Below are positions 1-7,219 of a stretch of DNA of 14,625 nucleotides, one piece after another. A program made the position numbers and the translations under genes. Where the stretch lies: the NCBI GenBank assembly GCA_964484515.1, contig CAZAGT010000101.1, positions 1-14,625 of the forward strand, given 5' to 3'. This DNA is from CAZAGT01 sp964484515. Its GTDB lineage: Bacteria; Desulfobacterota; DSM-4660; Desulfatiglandales; HGW-15. Position 1 is the stretch's first letter, and the number at the start of each line of letters is the position of its first letter. The notes under the pieces are model-generated. The model saw only the letters and a program-made list of their open reading frames with translations. It had not been told where the DNA came from and made no database searches.

Positions 1-19
1 CTCAAACCTCAAGCCCCAG

Positions 20-141
20 GCCTCAAACCGGAGAATTCTTACGCCTCGGTGAAAATCCTTGTGCGGCCTTGCTCAGAGGTAAAATGGCCCATTTCTGAGT
101 TTGGAATCGTGCCGGGTGCGTGTTGTCATTCCTGGATGGAT
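20..141. repeat. Dispersed intergenic repeat, copy A (partner at 6089-6216)
   Basis: This unit lies in the 281-base spacer beyond the stop of the lipoprotein gene. It matches 6089-6216 in the same orientation and order: shared blocks include CGCCTCGGT, GCGGCCTTGCT, AAAATGGCCCATTTC and GGATGGAT, with diverged bases and small gaps between. No reading frame is conserved between the copies, so it is not coding. From memory, the GCGGCCTTGC/CCTCGGT core resembles palindromic repeats in deltaproteobacterial spacers; that is unverified. I see nothing else in 1-281 except a short GAAGGCTGAAG-like stretch (on the minus strand) near 253-265. Confidence 0.75.
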
Positions 142-281
142 GCGGGCTAGAAATGGGGCGTTAGTAGCGAAGGCCCTGAGCACCTCCATCGGGCTGCGTA
201 CATGTGAGTTGGCAGGCGAGTCAGCGGTATGGCATCATTGGGTTATCACGGTAACTTCAGCCTTCGACCTCAACGCCTCAT

Positions 282-2369
282 TCAAGGCAAGGCGCGGAAG
301 CGGCGCCCGGAAATCATCAGCAGGACCGGCTCCTTTTCCACCTCACCCTGCTCGTCGAAGGCGATCCTTCCGGTGATACCGTAGAAGCTCTGGTCTTCCA
401 GGAGTGCCTTTTGAAAATCCAGCCTGGTTTTGATCTTCCCGTTTCTGTCGATATCCTTTAAGAACATGACGGTGTCATAGGCGTTGGCGGCGAGGACTCC
501 GGGGTCGGAATCGAAGTTGTCACGGTAGCGCTCCACGAACCGTATCGTCCTCTCAGATTCACTTTCTAGGAAGAACCCTGACGGGAAAATGGCCCCCTGA
601 ACATAGTCGCCGGCCATTTCTATCAGATCCTTGGATTCCCAGAGGCTGGTGCCGAGGTAGGGGACATTGAAGACATTGTGATACGGGAATTGCGGGGCTA
701 TCAGGGCAACCTGTTGGTAGTTGTCGGGAATGAAAACGGCATCGAAGTCAATGATGGGCGGCGGTTCTTCCTCCTCTTCCGCTTCGGCCTCTTCGGTGTC
801 GGGCGTCAACGCTGCAGGCAATTCCGACTCATCGTCTGACGCTGGCGGCGCGTCGAGCTCGTCCTTTTCACCGGGCCCCAGAGCGTCCGTCGTGTCGGAT
901 TCCGCTTCCGCTTTGCGGGCCGCCGCCTCCATTGCCGCGACCATCTTCTTCACGGATTCCGGTCTCGGGTAGTATAAACCCACCATTTTCTTGACCTCGT
1001 CCGCGAAATCGGTCTGATCCGGCGCATAGGATTCAACGGCGGTGATAACCCCGCCCATCTCTTCCGTCCGATCCCAGAAGAGGTTCATGAGATAGCGACC
1101 GTAGGAGTTGTCCGGATACAGGATACCGAATCGGTGCCACGCCCTTTCCTGGATGGCCAGTTCGAGAAGCCTTGCAACCTCCTTTGCGGGCGTTATGTAA
1201 TTACGAAATACCATATCGCCTTCCGCGCAGATGTCGGCCTTCTGGGTCATCGTGATGATCGGAACCCGCAGTTCCTGAGCTTTTTGGGCAGCGGCCAGCG
1301 CGGTCTTACTGGACAAGGGGCCGATAATGGCAATCACCTTTTCGTTCTTGACCAGGTCCTCCACGGCGGCGATGGTTGCTGTGACCTCGCCCTTTGTGTC
1401 ACGGATGACCAGTTCGAGGTCAGGCTCCGTCTCCTCCGAGCTGTCGGTGACCTTCATACCGAGAAGGAGGCCGTTCAATACCTCCTGCCCATAGATGGCG
1501 AAGGACCCGCTGAGCGGCAGAAGACAGCCAATGACTCCCGCCTCGACGGAAAGCTCTGCCTCGATTCGCTTCAGGATCTCTTGCCCCTTCTCAACCCAAG
1601 CTTCTTCGGGTGTGGAGCGAATCAGGGCCATGGCCGAGTTCTTGGCATCTTCCAGATCATTCTGCTCCAAATAGAGGTTCGCCATCCGGTAATAAATGAT
1701 CGGTTCGTAGTCGGTCCCGGCTGCGTCACGACTCATCTGACGCAGTTCGTCCAACGTGCTTGTTTCGATCAGCCCGTTGATTCGTTCAACAAGCGATGCA
1801 CGCCGATCAGGCACATCCCTCAGGGTATCGATGGCCTGCAGCCAGACTTGAAAGGCCTTAGCGATCTCCCCCAAGGCCTTATAATTGCGCCCCTTGACGA
1901 AGAGCATTTCTCCTCTCAGGGGATGCTCGGGATATCTCCTGAGCCATTCGGTGGCGATCTCATTTGAGCGCTCGTAATCCCCGAGGCGGTAATAAGTTTG
2001 GGCGATATCGTATCTCACCACCGCTGCATCGGGATGGCCCGGGTATTCATTGTCGACCCGTTTGAAGAGGTCGAGGGCCTCTTCAAATTGGCCTTTTCGA
2101 AATCGGATCGTGGCCATCCGGTAGAGGGCGATCCTCGATTGGTCGCCCTTCGGGTATTGATCGAGGTAACGCGCGTACCCTTCCAAGGCGCTGTCATAGT
2201 CTTCGGCCTGGAAGTCCCGCTCTGCCCTTTGAAACACCTCAGGGTACTCCACCCTCTCGACCGGCGGTTTTTCCACACCCTTGGGCAGACACCCAAACAA
2301 AAGAGAAAAGGCCACCCCCGCCACGAGGACGAGGGCGGCCTCACAATGGACAGCGCGTGCCGATTTCAC
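282..2369 (-). CDS. LpoA-like lipoprotein: TPR repeats plus periplasmic-binding-protein domain (penicillin-binding protein activator family)
   Basis: The 695-residue product is predicted to be an outer-membrane lipoprotein facing the periplasm. The N-terminus is a hydrophobic signal with lipobox L-F-G-C (Cys27); Leu28 at +2 fits outer-membrane sorting. Residues about 43-250 carry TPR-like helical repeats (motifs such as DYDSALEGYARYLDQYP and GQFEEALDLFKRV). Residues about 277 to 690 form a type-1 periplasmic-binding fold (GCLLPLSGSFAIYGQEVLNG; IIGPLSS; FGILYPDNSYGR; LAANAYD). This TPR plus binding-protein layout is that of LpoA, which stimulates peptidoglycan synthases; a solute-binding role is the alternative. 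An acidic low-complexity insert (about 483-537) interrupts the second domain. The start is GTG overlapping the dnaK stop as GTGA, with GAGGAA just upstream inside dnaK, so it is probably translationally coupled. No ABC permease or ATPase gene is adjacent. The family is well supported; the exact function is inferred. Confidence 0.88.
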   Translation of the reverse strand: MKSARAVHCEAALVLVAGVAFSLLFGCLPKGVEKPPVERVEYPEVFQRAERDFQAEDYDSALEGYARYLDQYPKGDQSRIALYRMATIRFRKGQFEEALDLFKRVDNEYPGHPDAAVVRYDIAQTYYRLGDYERSNEIATEWLRRYPEHPLRGEMLFVKGRNYKALGEIAKAFQVWLQAIDTLRDVPDRRASLVERINGLIETSTLDELRQMSRDAAGTDYEPIIYYRMANLYLEQNDLEDAKNSAMALIRSTPEEAWVEKGQEILKRIEAELSVEAGVIGCLLPLSGSFAIYGQEVLNGLLLGMKVTDSSEETEPDLELVIRDTKGEVTATIAAVEDLVKNEKVIAIIGPLSSKTALAAAQKAQELRVPIITMTQKADICAEGDMVFRNYITPAKEVARLLELAIQERAWHRFGILYPDNSYGRYLMNLFWDRTEEMGGVITAVESYAPDQTDFADEVKKMVGLYYPRPESVKKMVAAMEAAARKAEAESDTTDALGPGEKDELDAPPASDDESELPAALTPDTEEAEAEEEEEPPPIIDFDAVFIPDNYQQVALIAPQFPYHNVFNVPYLGTSLWESKDLIEMAGDYVQGAIFPSGFFLESESERTIRFVERYRDNFDSDPGVLAANAYDTVMFLKDIDRNGKIKTRLDFQKALLEDQSFYGITGRIAFDEQGEVEKEPVLLMISGRRFRALP

Positions 2370-4276
2370 TTCTTCACTTCCTCAAAATCCGCATCAACGA
2401 CGTCATCATCCTGAGAGGCGCCGCCCGTTGAGTGAGAGGCGCCTCCGCCGCCGGCCGCCTGGGCCTGCTCCGCAGCCTTGGCATACATGCTCTCGGCCAA
2501 CTTGTGGGATGCCTGCGTCAGTTCCTCGGTCGACTTCTTGATCTCGTCGGTATCCTCGCTCTCCATCGCCTGCTTGAGTTTTTCGATGGCTCCGTTGATC
2601 TGAGACTTTGTCGACTCGTCGAGGTTGCCTCCCGCTTCCTGCATCGATTTCTCGGTGGAATAGATGAGCGAATCAGCCATATTGCGGGCATCAACGAGTT
2701 CGCGTTTCTTCTTGTCCTCTTCGCTATGCAATTCGGCGTCCTTGACAAGCTTTTTGATCTCTTCTTCGGAGAGGCCGCTCGAGGCCGTGATTTTGATGGA
2801 CTGCTCCTTTCCGGTCCCCATATCTTTGGCCGAGACATTCACGATCCCGTTGGCGTCGATATCAAAGGTGACCTCGATCTGAGGTACACCACGGGGGGCG
2901 GGCGGAATGCCAACCAGCTGAAACCGACCGAGGGTCTTGTTGTTGTTCGCCATTTCACGCTCGCCCTGAAGCACGTGGATTTCGACAGCGGGCTGATTGT
3001 CGGCGGCCGTTGAAAAGATCTGGCTCTTCTTGGTCGGGATGGTCGTGTTTTTCTCGATCAGTTTGGTGAAGACACCACCAAGGGTCTCGATACCGAGTGA
3101 AAGCGGAGTCACATCCAGCAGCAGGACATCCTTAACGTCGCCCCTGAGGACACCGCCCTGGATGGCGGCACCGACGGCCACCACTTCATCGGGGTTGACC
3201 CCCTTGCTCGGCTCCCGGCCGAAGACCTCCTTCACCTTTTGCTGAACCTTCGGCATCCGGGTCATACCGCCCACCAGAATGACCTCGTCGATCTCGCTCG
3301 CCTTGATGCCTGAATCCCTAAGGGCGATATTACAGGGCTGAACAACCTTTTCGATCAGGTCGTCGACCAGGCTCTCCAATTTGGACCTGGACAATTTGAG
3401 GTTGAGGTGCTTCGGGCCGCTCGCATCAGCTGTGATGAAGGGCAGGTTGATATCCGTCTCTGCGGAGCTGGACAGCTCCATCTTGGCCTTTTCGGCGGCC
3501 TCTTTCAGCCGCTGCAGGGCCATCTTGTCGGTACGCAGATCGATCCCCTGGTCCTTTTTGAATTCGTCTGCCAGGTAGTCAACGATGCGTAGGTCAAAGT
3601 CCTCACCCCCCAGGTGCGTGTCTCCATTGGTGGCCTTGACTTCAAAGACACCATCGCCGATTTCCAGGATGGAGATATCGAAGGTGCCGCCGCCCAGATC
3701 AAACACGGCAATCTTCTTGTCCCCCTTCTTGTCCAGGCCGTAAGCCAAGGACGCCGCGGTGGGCTCGTTGATGATCCTTTCCACTTTCAGCCCCGCGATG
3801 CGGCCCGCATCCTTGGTGGCCTGGCGTTGGCTGTCGTTGAAATAGGCCGGGACTGTGATCACCGCTTCCGTCACCTGCTCTCCCAAGTAATCCTCGGCTG
3901 TCTGCTTCATCTTCTGCAGGATCATCGAGGAGATCTCCGCCGGACTGTAGTCCTTGCCCCGAGCCGAAACCTGCGCGTCACCGTTGGAGGCCTTGGTTAT
4001 CTTGTATGGAAGCACCTTAATATCCCTTTCAACCTCGGGTGAACTGTACTTCCGCCCAATGAGCCGTTTGACGGCAAAGATGGTATTATCGGGGTTTGTG
4101 ATAGCTTGTCTCTTGGCGATCTGGCCGACCAGTCGCTCGCCTTTTTCGTTAAAGGCGACGATGGAGGGAGTCGTTCTGCTTCCCTCTGCATTGGCAATCA
4201 CGACCGGGTCTCCACCCTCCATCACCGCCACGCAGGAATTCGTCGTGCCAAGATCGATGCCGATTATCTTACCCAT
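2366..4276 (-). CDS. dnaK: Hsp70 molecular chaperone DnaK
   Basis: The 636-residue cytoplasmic ATP-driven chaperone binds exposed hydrophobic segments and works with GrpE, a J-protein and ClpB. The ATPase domain opens with GIDLGTTNSCVAVMEG (6-21) and has AVFDLGGGTFDISIL (near 190-205) and VILVGGMTRMPKVQ; the interdomain linker DVLLLDVTPLSLG is near 385-397. The substrate-binding and lid domains follow. The tail is a Gly/Ala-rich stretch ending in DDDVVDADFEEVKK, typical of bacterial DnaK. Length is normal. The ATG is preceded by AAGGAGGTCAAC, a strong ribosome binding site. The gene lies 26 bases after grpE and overlaps the following lipoprotein gene by 4 bases. No dnaJ follows in this window, unlike many bacteria where grpE-dnaK-dnaJ is the order. 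Confidence 0.99.
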   Translation of the reverse strand: MGKIIGIDLGTTNSCVAVMEGGDPVVIANAEGSRTTPSIVAFNEKGERLVGQIAKRQAITNPDNTIFAVKRLIGRKYSSPEVERDIKVLPYKITKASNGDAQVSARGKDYSPAEISSMILQKMKQTAEDYLGEQVTEAVITVPAYFNDSQRQATKDAGRIAGLKVERIINEPTAASLAYGLDKKGDKKIAVFDLGGGTFDISILEIGDGVFEVKATNGDTHLGGEDFDLRIVDYLADEFKKDQGIDLRTDKMALQRLKEAAEKAKMELSSSAETDINLPFITADASGPKHLNLKLSRSKLESLVDDLIEKVVQPCNIALRDSGIKASEIDEVILVGGMTRMPKVQQKVKEVFGREPSKGVNPDEVVAVGAAIQGGVLRGDVKDVLLLDVTPLSLGIETLGGVFTKLIEKNTTIPTKKSQIFSTAADNQPAVEIHVLQGEREMANNNKTLGRFQLVGIPPAPRGVPQIEVTFDIDANGIVNVSAKDMGTGKEQSIKITASSGLSEEEIKKLVKDAELHSEEDKKKRELVDARNMADSLIYSTEKSMQEAGGNLDESTKSQINGAIEKLKQAMESEDTDEIKKSTEELTQASHKLAESMYAKAAEQAQAAGGGGASHSTGGASQDDDVVDADFEEVKK

Positions 4277-4302
4277 GTTGACCTCCTTATAGGAACAAGA
4301 CC

Positions 4303-4986
4303 TTATTCATCTTCTTTTTCGAAGGACTCATTTTCGTTGGTGTCGCTTTGCGCGGCGCCCCCGGACTGGCCTTTGCTGACGACGACCATCGCAGGGCGGA
4401 TCAGCCGTTCATTCAGGGTGAATCCCTTTTGAAGCTCGTGGAGGACCGTCCCCGGTTCGACCGAATCATTTTCCTCTTGGGACACAGCGTGATGAACGCA
4501 CGGATCAAACCGTTCCCCTTTGGCAGTGACCTCCTTCAAGCCTGATTTTGACAACGTGTCTCTAAGCCCCTTGAGCGTCAGCTCCACACCGTTCCGGATC
4601 GCTTCCGCAGAACTTTCGTTATTCGTATGAGCAATGGCCTTTTCTAGATTATCCAGGACCGGCAGAAGCTCCTTGACCAGGCTTTCATTTGAATACTTGA
4701 TCCACTCCGCCTTATCTTTCTGATTCCTCTTTTTGATGTTTTCAATCTCGGCCTGGGACCGCAGATAGAGGTCCTGATTCTTATCCGCCTGCTCCCGCGC
4801 TTCTGCCACTTTCTCAATGAGCTCCGCCTTGCTCATCTTCTCCAGTGGCTTCTCCTCGGTCTTTACGTCCTTTTCAGCGGACTCTTCCGCTTCCGGGACG
4901 GGTTCAGACTGAGAATGCTTTTTATATTTTGCGCTTACATGCTCTTTATCTTTGTCCATAGAACCTGTCCGATTCCGTTCCTGCAT
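4303..4986 (-). CDS. grpE: Nucleotide exchange factor GrpE
   Basis: GrpE releases ADP from DnaK and acts as its thermosensing partner in the cytoplasm. The product is 227 residues from the first ATG. A charged, disordered N-terminus (to about 50) precedes a long coiled coil (about 50-100, with SQAEIENIKKRNQKDK). The C-terminal beta domain carries the family signature: GERFDPCVHHAVSQ, then PGTVLHELQKGF and LIRPAMVVVSKG. The start is uncertain. The ATG at 4986 has no ribosome binding site, whereas the ATG at 4959 (218 residues, MDKDKEHVS) has GGACAGG about 6 bases upstream and may be the true start. It is the first gene of a likely grpE-dnaK-lipoprotein operon. The usual upstream partner hrcA is absent. 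Confidence 0.97.
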   Translation of the reverse strand: MQERNRTGSMDKDKEHVSAKYKKHSQSEPVPEAEESAEKDVKTEEKPLEKMSKAELIEKVAEAREQADKNQDLYLRSQAEIENIKKRNQKDKAEWIKYSNESLVKELLPVLDNLEKAIAHTNNESSAEAIRNGVELTLKGLRDTLSKSGLKEVTAKGERFDPCVHHAVSQEENDSVEPGTVLHELQKGFTLNERLIRPAMVVVSKGQSGGAAQSDTNENESFEKEDE

Positions 4987-5161
4987 TATCGTTCATGATC
5001 TAGCAAAATCCAAGCCGCGCAAGGCTTCACACCATGGTCGTCTGCGCATCCTGCTCGATAACATAAACCGACGACCGACAAGGCTTGCGAGCTACGTAGA
5101 AAGCAGTCCTGTTGTCGCTTAAATACTCGTTTTTGTAAGGTAATTTGCGGAAACACCGAAA

Positions 5162-5190
5162 ACAGTAAGCATCGGGCCAGGCTTTGTCAA
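5162..5190 (-). promoter_or_regulatory. Predicted sigma70-type promoter of the grpE-dnaK operon
   Basis: On the minus strand there is TTGACA (5185-5190, a perfect -35), 17 bases, then TACTGT (5162-5167, a fair -10). It lies just beyond the stop of the upstream receiver-like gene and about 175-200 bases ahead of grpE. I found no CIRCE inverted repeat and no clear sigma32-type pair in the leader (4987-5161). The leader does contain a small hairpin near 5013-5028 (AAGCC/GGCTT). Confidence 0.6.
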
Positions 5191-5201
5191 GACAAGCACA
5201 A

Positions 5202-5930
5202 TCAGGTTTTTTGCCCCGTTCGATACGCTGTCCATTTGGTGATGAGCTCCGCGAGAGGGGTTTTCAAACCTTGCCCTGTAGAGTGGTAATGATCAATGTG
5301 GGCCATAAGTCCATTCAGGTGGGCGTCAATGATCTGACTCAGTTCTTTGATCAGGTCCGGCGCGTTTGCCCTGGTCATCGCTCGTGTCTGCTCGTCGTTT
5401 GGGCCGGTCGGCTTGATAAAGAGACCATTGGCGCCGGCTTGAAACATGGCGACGGCATCATTGATCAATGATTTTCGTGTATAGAACACAGCGGGGACGC
5501 CGGGATAATGCGTCCGGGCATCCCGTAGATTCGCCAATCCGTACTTTCGGTTCTGGCCGGCGCGATCACAAACCTCCTCAAAGAGGCTCCGCCATTCGTC
5601 CACGATAGTGAAGAGCCTCTTCAGATATTCGTTGATGTGATTGGTGCGGCGCGGATCGATGTCGTCATATACACGATCCAAGGCCTTGAACCCGGCGATC
5701 CGGGCCTCAAGCTCCTGCTGCCCGGTGATCGAAGGCTCGAGGACGGCGGGATCCTGACCCCACAGATCCAAGAGAAAGAGGACGGGTATCCTGGTTCCCA
5801 GGGCTTCGCGGGCCTCTTCAAAGGTGTAGGTCTGCACGAATTCGAAATCCGGTGTGCGTGCGGCTATCTCCGTGCGCACCAGGTCGTGTTCAAAGTCAGA
5901 GTCATCGATGAAACAGATAATGAATCTCAT
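5202..5930 (-). CDS. Stand-alone response-regulator-like receiver protein with a long internal insertion
   Basis: The 242-residue product has the marks of a CheY-like receiver: an acidic pair after strand 1 (Asp9-Asp10 in CFIDDSDFEHD), a phospho-acceptor candidate Asp55 at the end of strand 3 (VLFLLDLWG), Thr151 after strand 4 (VPAVFYTRKS) and the conserved Lys173-Pro174 (GANGLFIKP). The Thr-to-Lys distance (22) matches CheY, but Asp55 to Thr151 is 96 residues instead of about 30, so some 66 extra, mostly helical residues (about 62-140) are inserted between strands 3 and 4. After the receiver there is a helical tail (about 180-242) and no recognisable output domain. The ATG has GGAG 7 bases upstream. 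The gene ends next to the grpE promoter, and no histidine kinase is nearby. Its partner and output are unknown. Confidence 0.8.
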   Translation of the reverse strand: MRFIICFIDDSDFEHDLVRTEIAARTPDFEFVQTYTFEEAREALGTRIPVLFLLDLWGQDPAVLEPSITGQQELEARIAGFKALDRVYDDIDPRRTNHINEYLKRLFTIVDEWRSLFEEVCDRAGQNRKYGLANLRDARTHYPGVPAVFYTRKSLINDAVAMFQAGANGLFIKPTGPNDEQTRAMTRANAPDLIKELSQIIDAHLNGLMAHIDHYHSTGQGLKTPLAELITKWTAYRTGQKT

Positions 5931-5942
5931 GGAACAGCTCCA

Positions 5943-5996
5943 GTAGGGGCGCCGCTTGCCGCGCCCGGGGAAGGGCGGGTTAAGGCCTGTCCCTAC
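5943..5996. repeat. REP-like palindromic repeat, copy 1 (partner at 8882-8934)
   Basis: The unit begins GTAGG and ends CCTAC, so the ends are inverted, and it has a GC-rich middle. It aligns without gaps over the first 47 bases with 8882-8934, sharing GCTTG, CGCG and AAGGCCTG; one base is missing near the end of the second copy. It sits directly upstream of the receiver-like gene. Confidence 0.7.
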
Positions 5997-6010
5997 AGCC
6001 CGCGGTAGCT

Positions 6011-6047
6011 ACCCAGGTATTTAGGTTGAAGACTGAAGGCTGAAGGT
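6011..6047 (+). repeat. Left arm of repeat cassette 1 (GAAGACTGAAGGCTGAAGGT type)
   Basis: This 37-base tract is identical at 35 of 37 positions to 11462-11498. A diverged inverted arm lies at 6272-6313, so the two arms bound a cassette of about 300 bp that contains repeat copy B. The spacer 5931-6294 holds only repeats (REP copy 1, this arm, copy B and part of the right arm) and no gene. Confidence 0.75.
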
Positions 6048-6088
6048 GAAAGAAAAAAAACTGCCTGAAGTCTTTTGTTTTTGCCTCA

Positions 6089-6216
6089 CACCTCAAGTTT
6101 CAAACGGGGAAATTCTGGCGCCTCGGTTAAAACCCTTCTGCGGCCTTGCTTGGAAGAAAAATGGCCCATTTCCGAATTGGACATCGCCTGGTACGTATAG
6201 TCATTTCCGGATGGAT
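6089..6216. repeat. Dispersed intergenic repeat, copy B (partner at 20-141)
   Basis: Same blocks in the same order and orientation as 20-141: CCTCAA, AATTCT, CGCCTCGGT, GCGGCCTTGCT, AAAATGGCCCATTTC, GTCATT and GGATGGAT. It lies within the purC-to-receiver spacer, between the two inverted arms of cassette 1. Confidence 0.75.
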
Positions 6217-6271
6217 ACTACCTCATCAGTCAACTCAAATGCCCGAAGTTCTGTTTGATCGCGCATTGGAA

Positions 6272-6313
6272 ACCTTCCACCTTCTACCTTCAGTCTATCC
6301 ACCTGAGTATTTA
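6272..6313 (-). repeat. Right (inverted) arm of repeat cassette 1, overlapping the purC stop
   Basis: The plus strand carries CCTTCCACCTTCTACCTT (6273-6290), identical to 11614-11631, followed in both places by CCACCTGA. It is the inverted counterpart of the arm at 6011-6047. The stop codon and last few codons of purC fall inside this arm. Confidence 0.7.
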
Positions 6314-7197
6314 CGGCCCGTGAGCCTCTGCAAGGCTTCCCGATACCGGTTCTCGGTCTTTTGGATGATGTCGGCCGGGAGCTTGGGGGGCGGCGGCTGT
6401 TTCGGCCAGTCGAGTCCGTTCAGGTAATCCCGCAAGAACTGTTTGTCAAAACTCCTCTGGGTCCGGCCCGGTTGGTATTCGTCCTGGGGCCAGAATCTGG
6501 AGGAATCGGGAGTCAAGACCTCATCGATCAGGATCAGATCACCATTATCGAAGCCGAACTCGAACTTGGTATCCGCAATGATGATCCCCTTTTGGGCGGC
6601 CTGCTCCCGGCCGAACTCATAGATCTCGAGACTCAGTTGTCGGACCCTTTCGGCGGCGTCTTTTCCCAGGGCCTTGATGACCTCGTCAAAGCCGATATTT
6701 TCATCGTGGTCGCCTTTTTCGGCCTTGGTCGAGGGGGTGAAGATAGGCTCGGGCAATTGCGCCGATTCGAGCAGCCCTCCGGGAAGCGGGATGCCGCAGA
6801 TACTCCCTTCGGACTGATATTCCTGCCAGCCGGAGCCGGATAGATACCCACGGACGATACACTCCACCGGCAAAGGCCTGGCCTTCTTGACGAACATGCT
6901 GCGGCCCTCGAGTGCGTCGCGATACTTCTGGCAAGGCTCCGGGTACTCGGCGGGATCCGCGGAGACCAGGTGATTGGCGACGATCGATTTCAGTTGGTCA
7001 AACCAGAAAAGGGAGATCTTGGTCAGGATCTTTCCCTTGTTCGGGATGGGGTCGTCCATGACCACATCGAAGGCCGACATCCTGTCGGTGGTCACGATCA
7101 GCAGGTGATCCCCAAAATCGTAGACATCCCTGACCTTGCCTCTCTTGATCAACGTGAGATCCTCGAAAAGGGATTGGCGCAATACATCTACTCCCAT
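6295..7197 (-). CDS. purC: Phosphoribosylaminoimidazole-succinocarboxamide synthase (SAICAR synthetase)
   Basis: PurC joins CAIR and L-aspartate with ATP to make SAICAR in de novo purine synthesis (cytoplasmic). The 300-residue product is the longer form of the family. Visible motifs are RGKVRDVYDFGD (19-31, nucleotide-binding loop), TTDRMSAFDVVM, the signature LPVECIVRGYLSGSGW (109-124), STKAEKGDHDENIGF, IADTKFEFGF (207-216, second signature) and IDEVLTPDSSRFWP (224-237). The ATG has AGGAG 7 bases upstream. The C-terminus after LTGRK is a short tail (YSGG) encoded inside a dispersed repeat arm that also supplies the TAG stop. It stands alone, with no other pur gene in the window. Confidence 0.98.
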   Translation of the reverse strand: MGVDVLRQSLFEDLTLIKRGKVRDVYDFGDHLLIVTTDRMSAFDVVMDDPIPNKGKILTKISLFWFDQLKSIVANHLVSADPAEYPEPCQKYRDALEGRSMFVKKARPLPVECIVRGYLSGSGWQEYQSEGSICGIPLPGGLLESAQLPEPIFTPSTKAEKGDHDENIGFDEVIKALGKDAAERVRQLSLEIYEFGREQAAQKGIIIADTKFEFGFDNGDLILIDEVLTPDSSRFWPQDEYQPGRTQRSFDKQFLRDYLNGLDWPKQPPPPKLPADIIQKTENRYREALQRLTGRKYSGG

Positions 7198-7219
7198 TCT
7201 TCACTCCTAATTGAAAAAG

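Noticed and set aside
1134..1967. Plus-strand open frame of 277 codons
   Set aside because: It is an antisense shadow of the lipoprotein gene, with no family resemblance and no ribosome binding site.
4987..5201. CIRCE operator (TTAGCACTC-N9-GAGTGCTAA) before grpE
   Set aside because: No such inverted repeat is present in this leader.
6011..6313. CRISPR array suggested by repeated GAAGG words
   Set aside because: The repeats are short, irregular and inverted, with no evenly spaced spacers and no cas genes.
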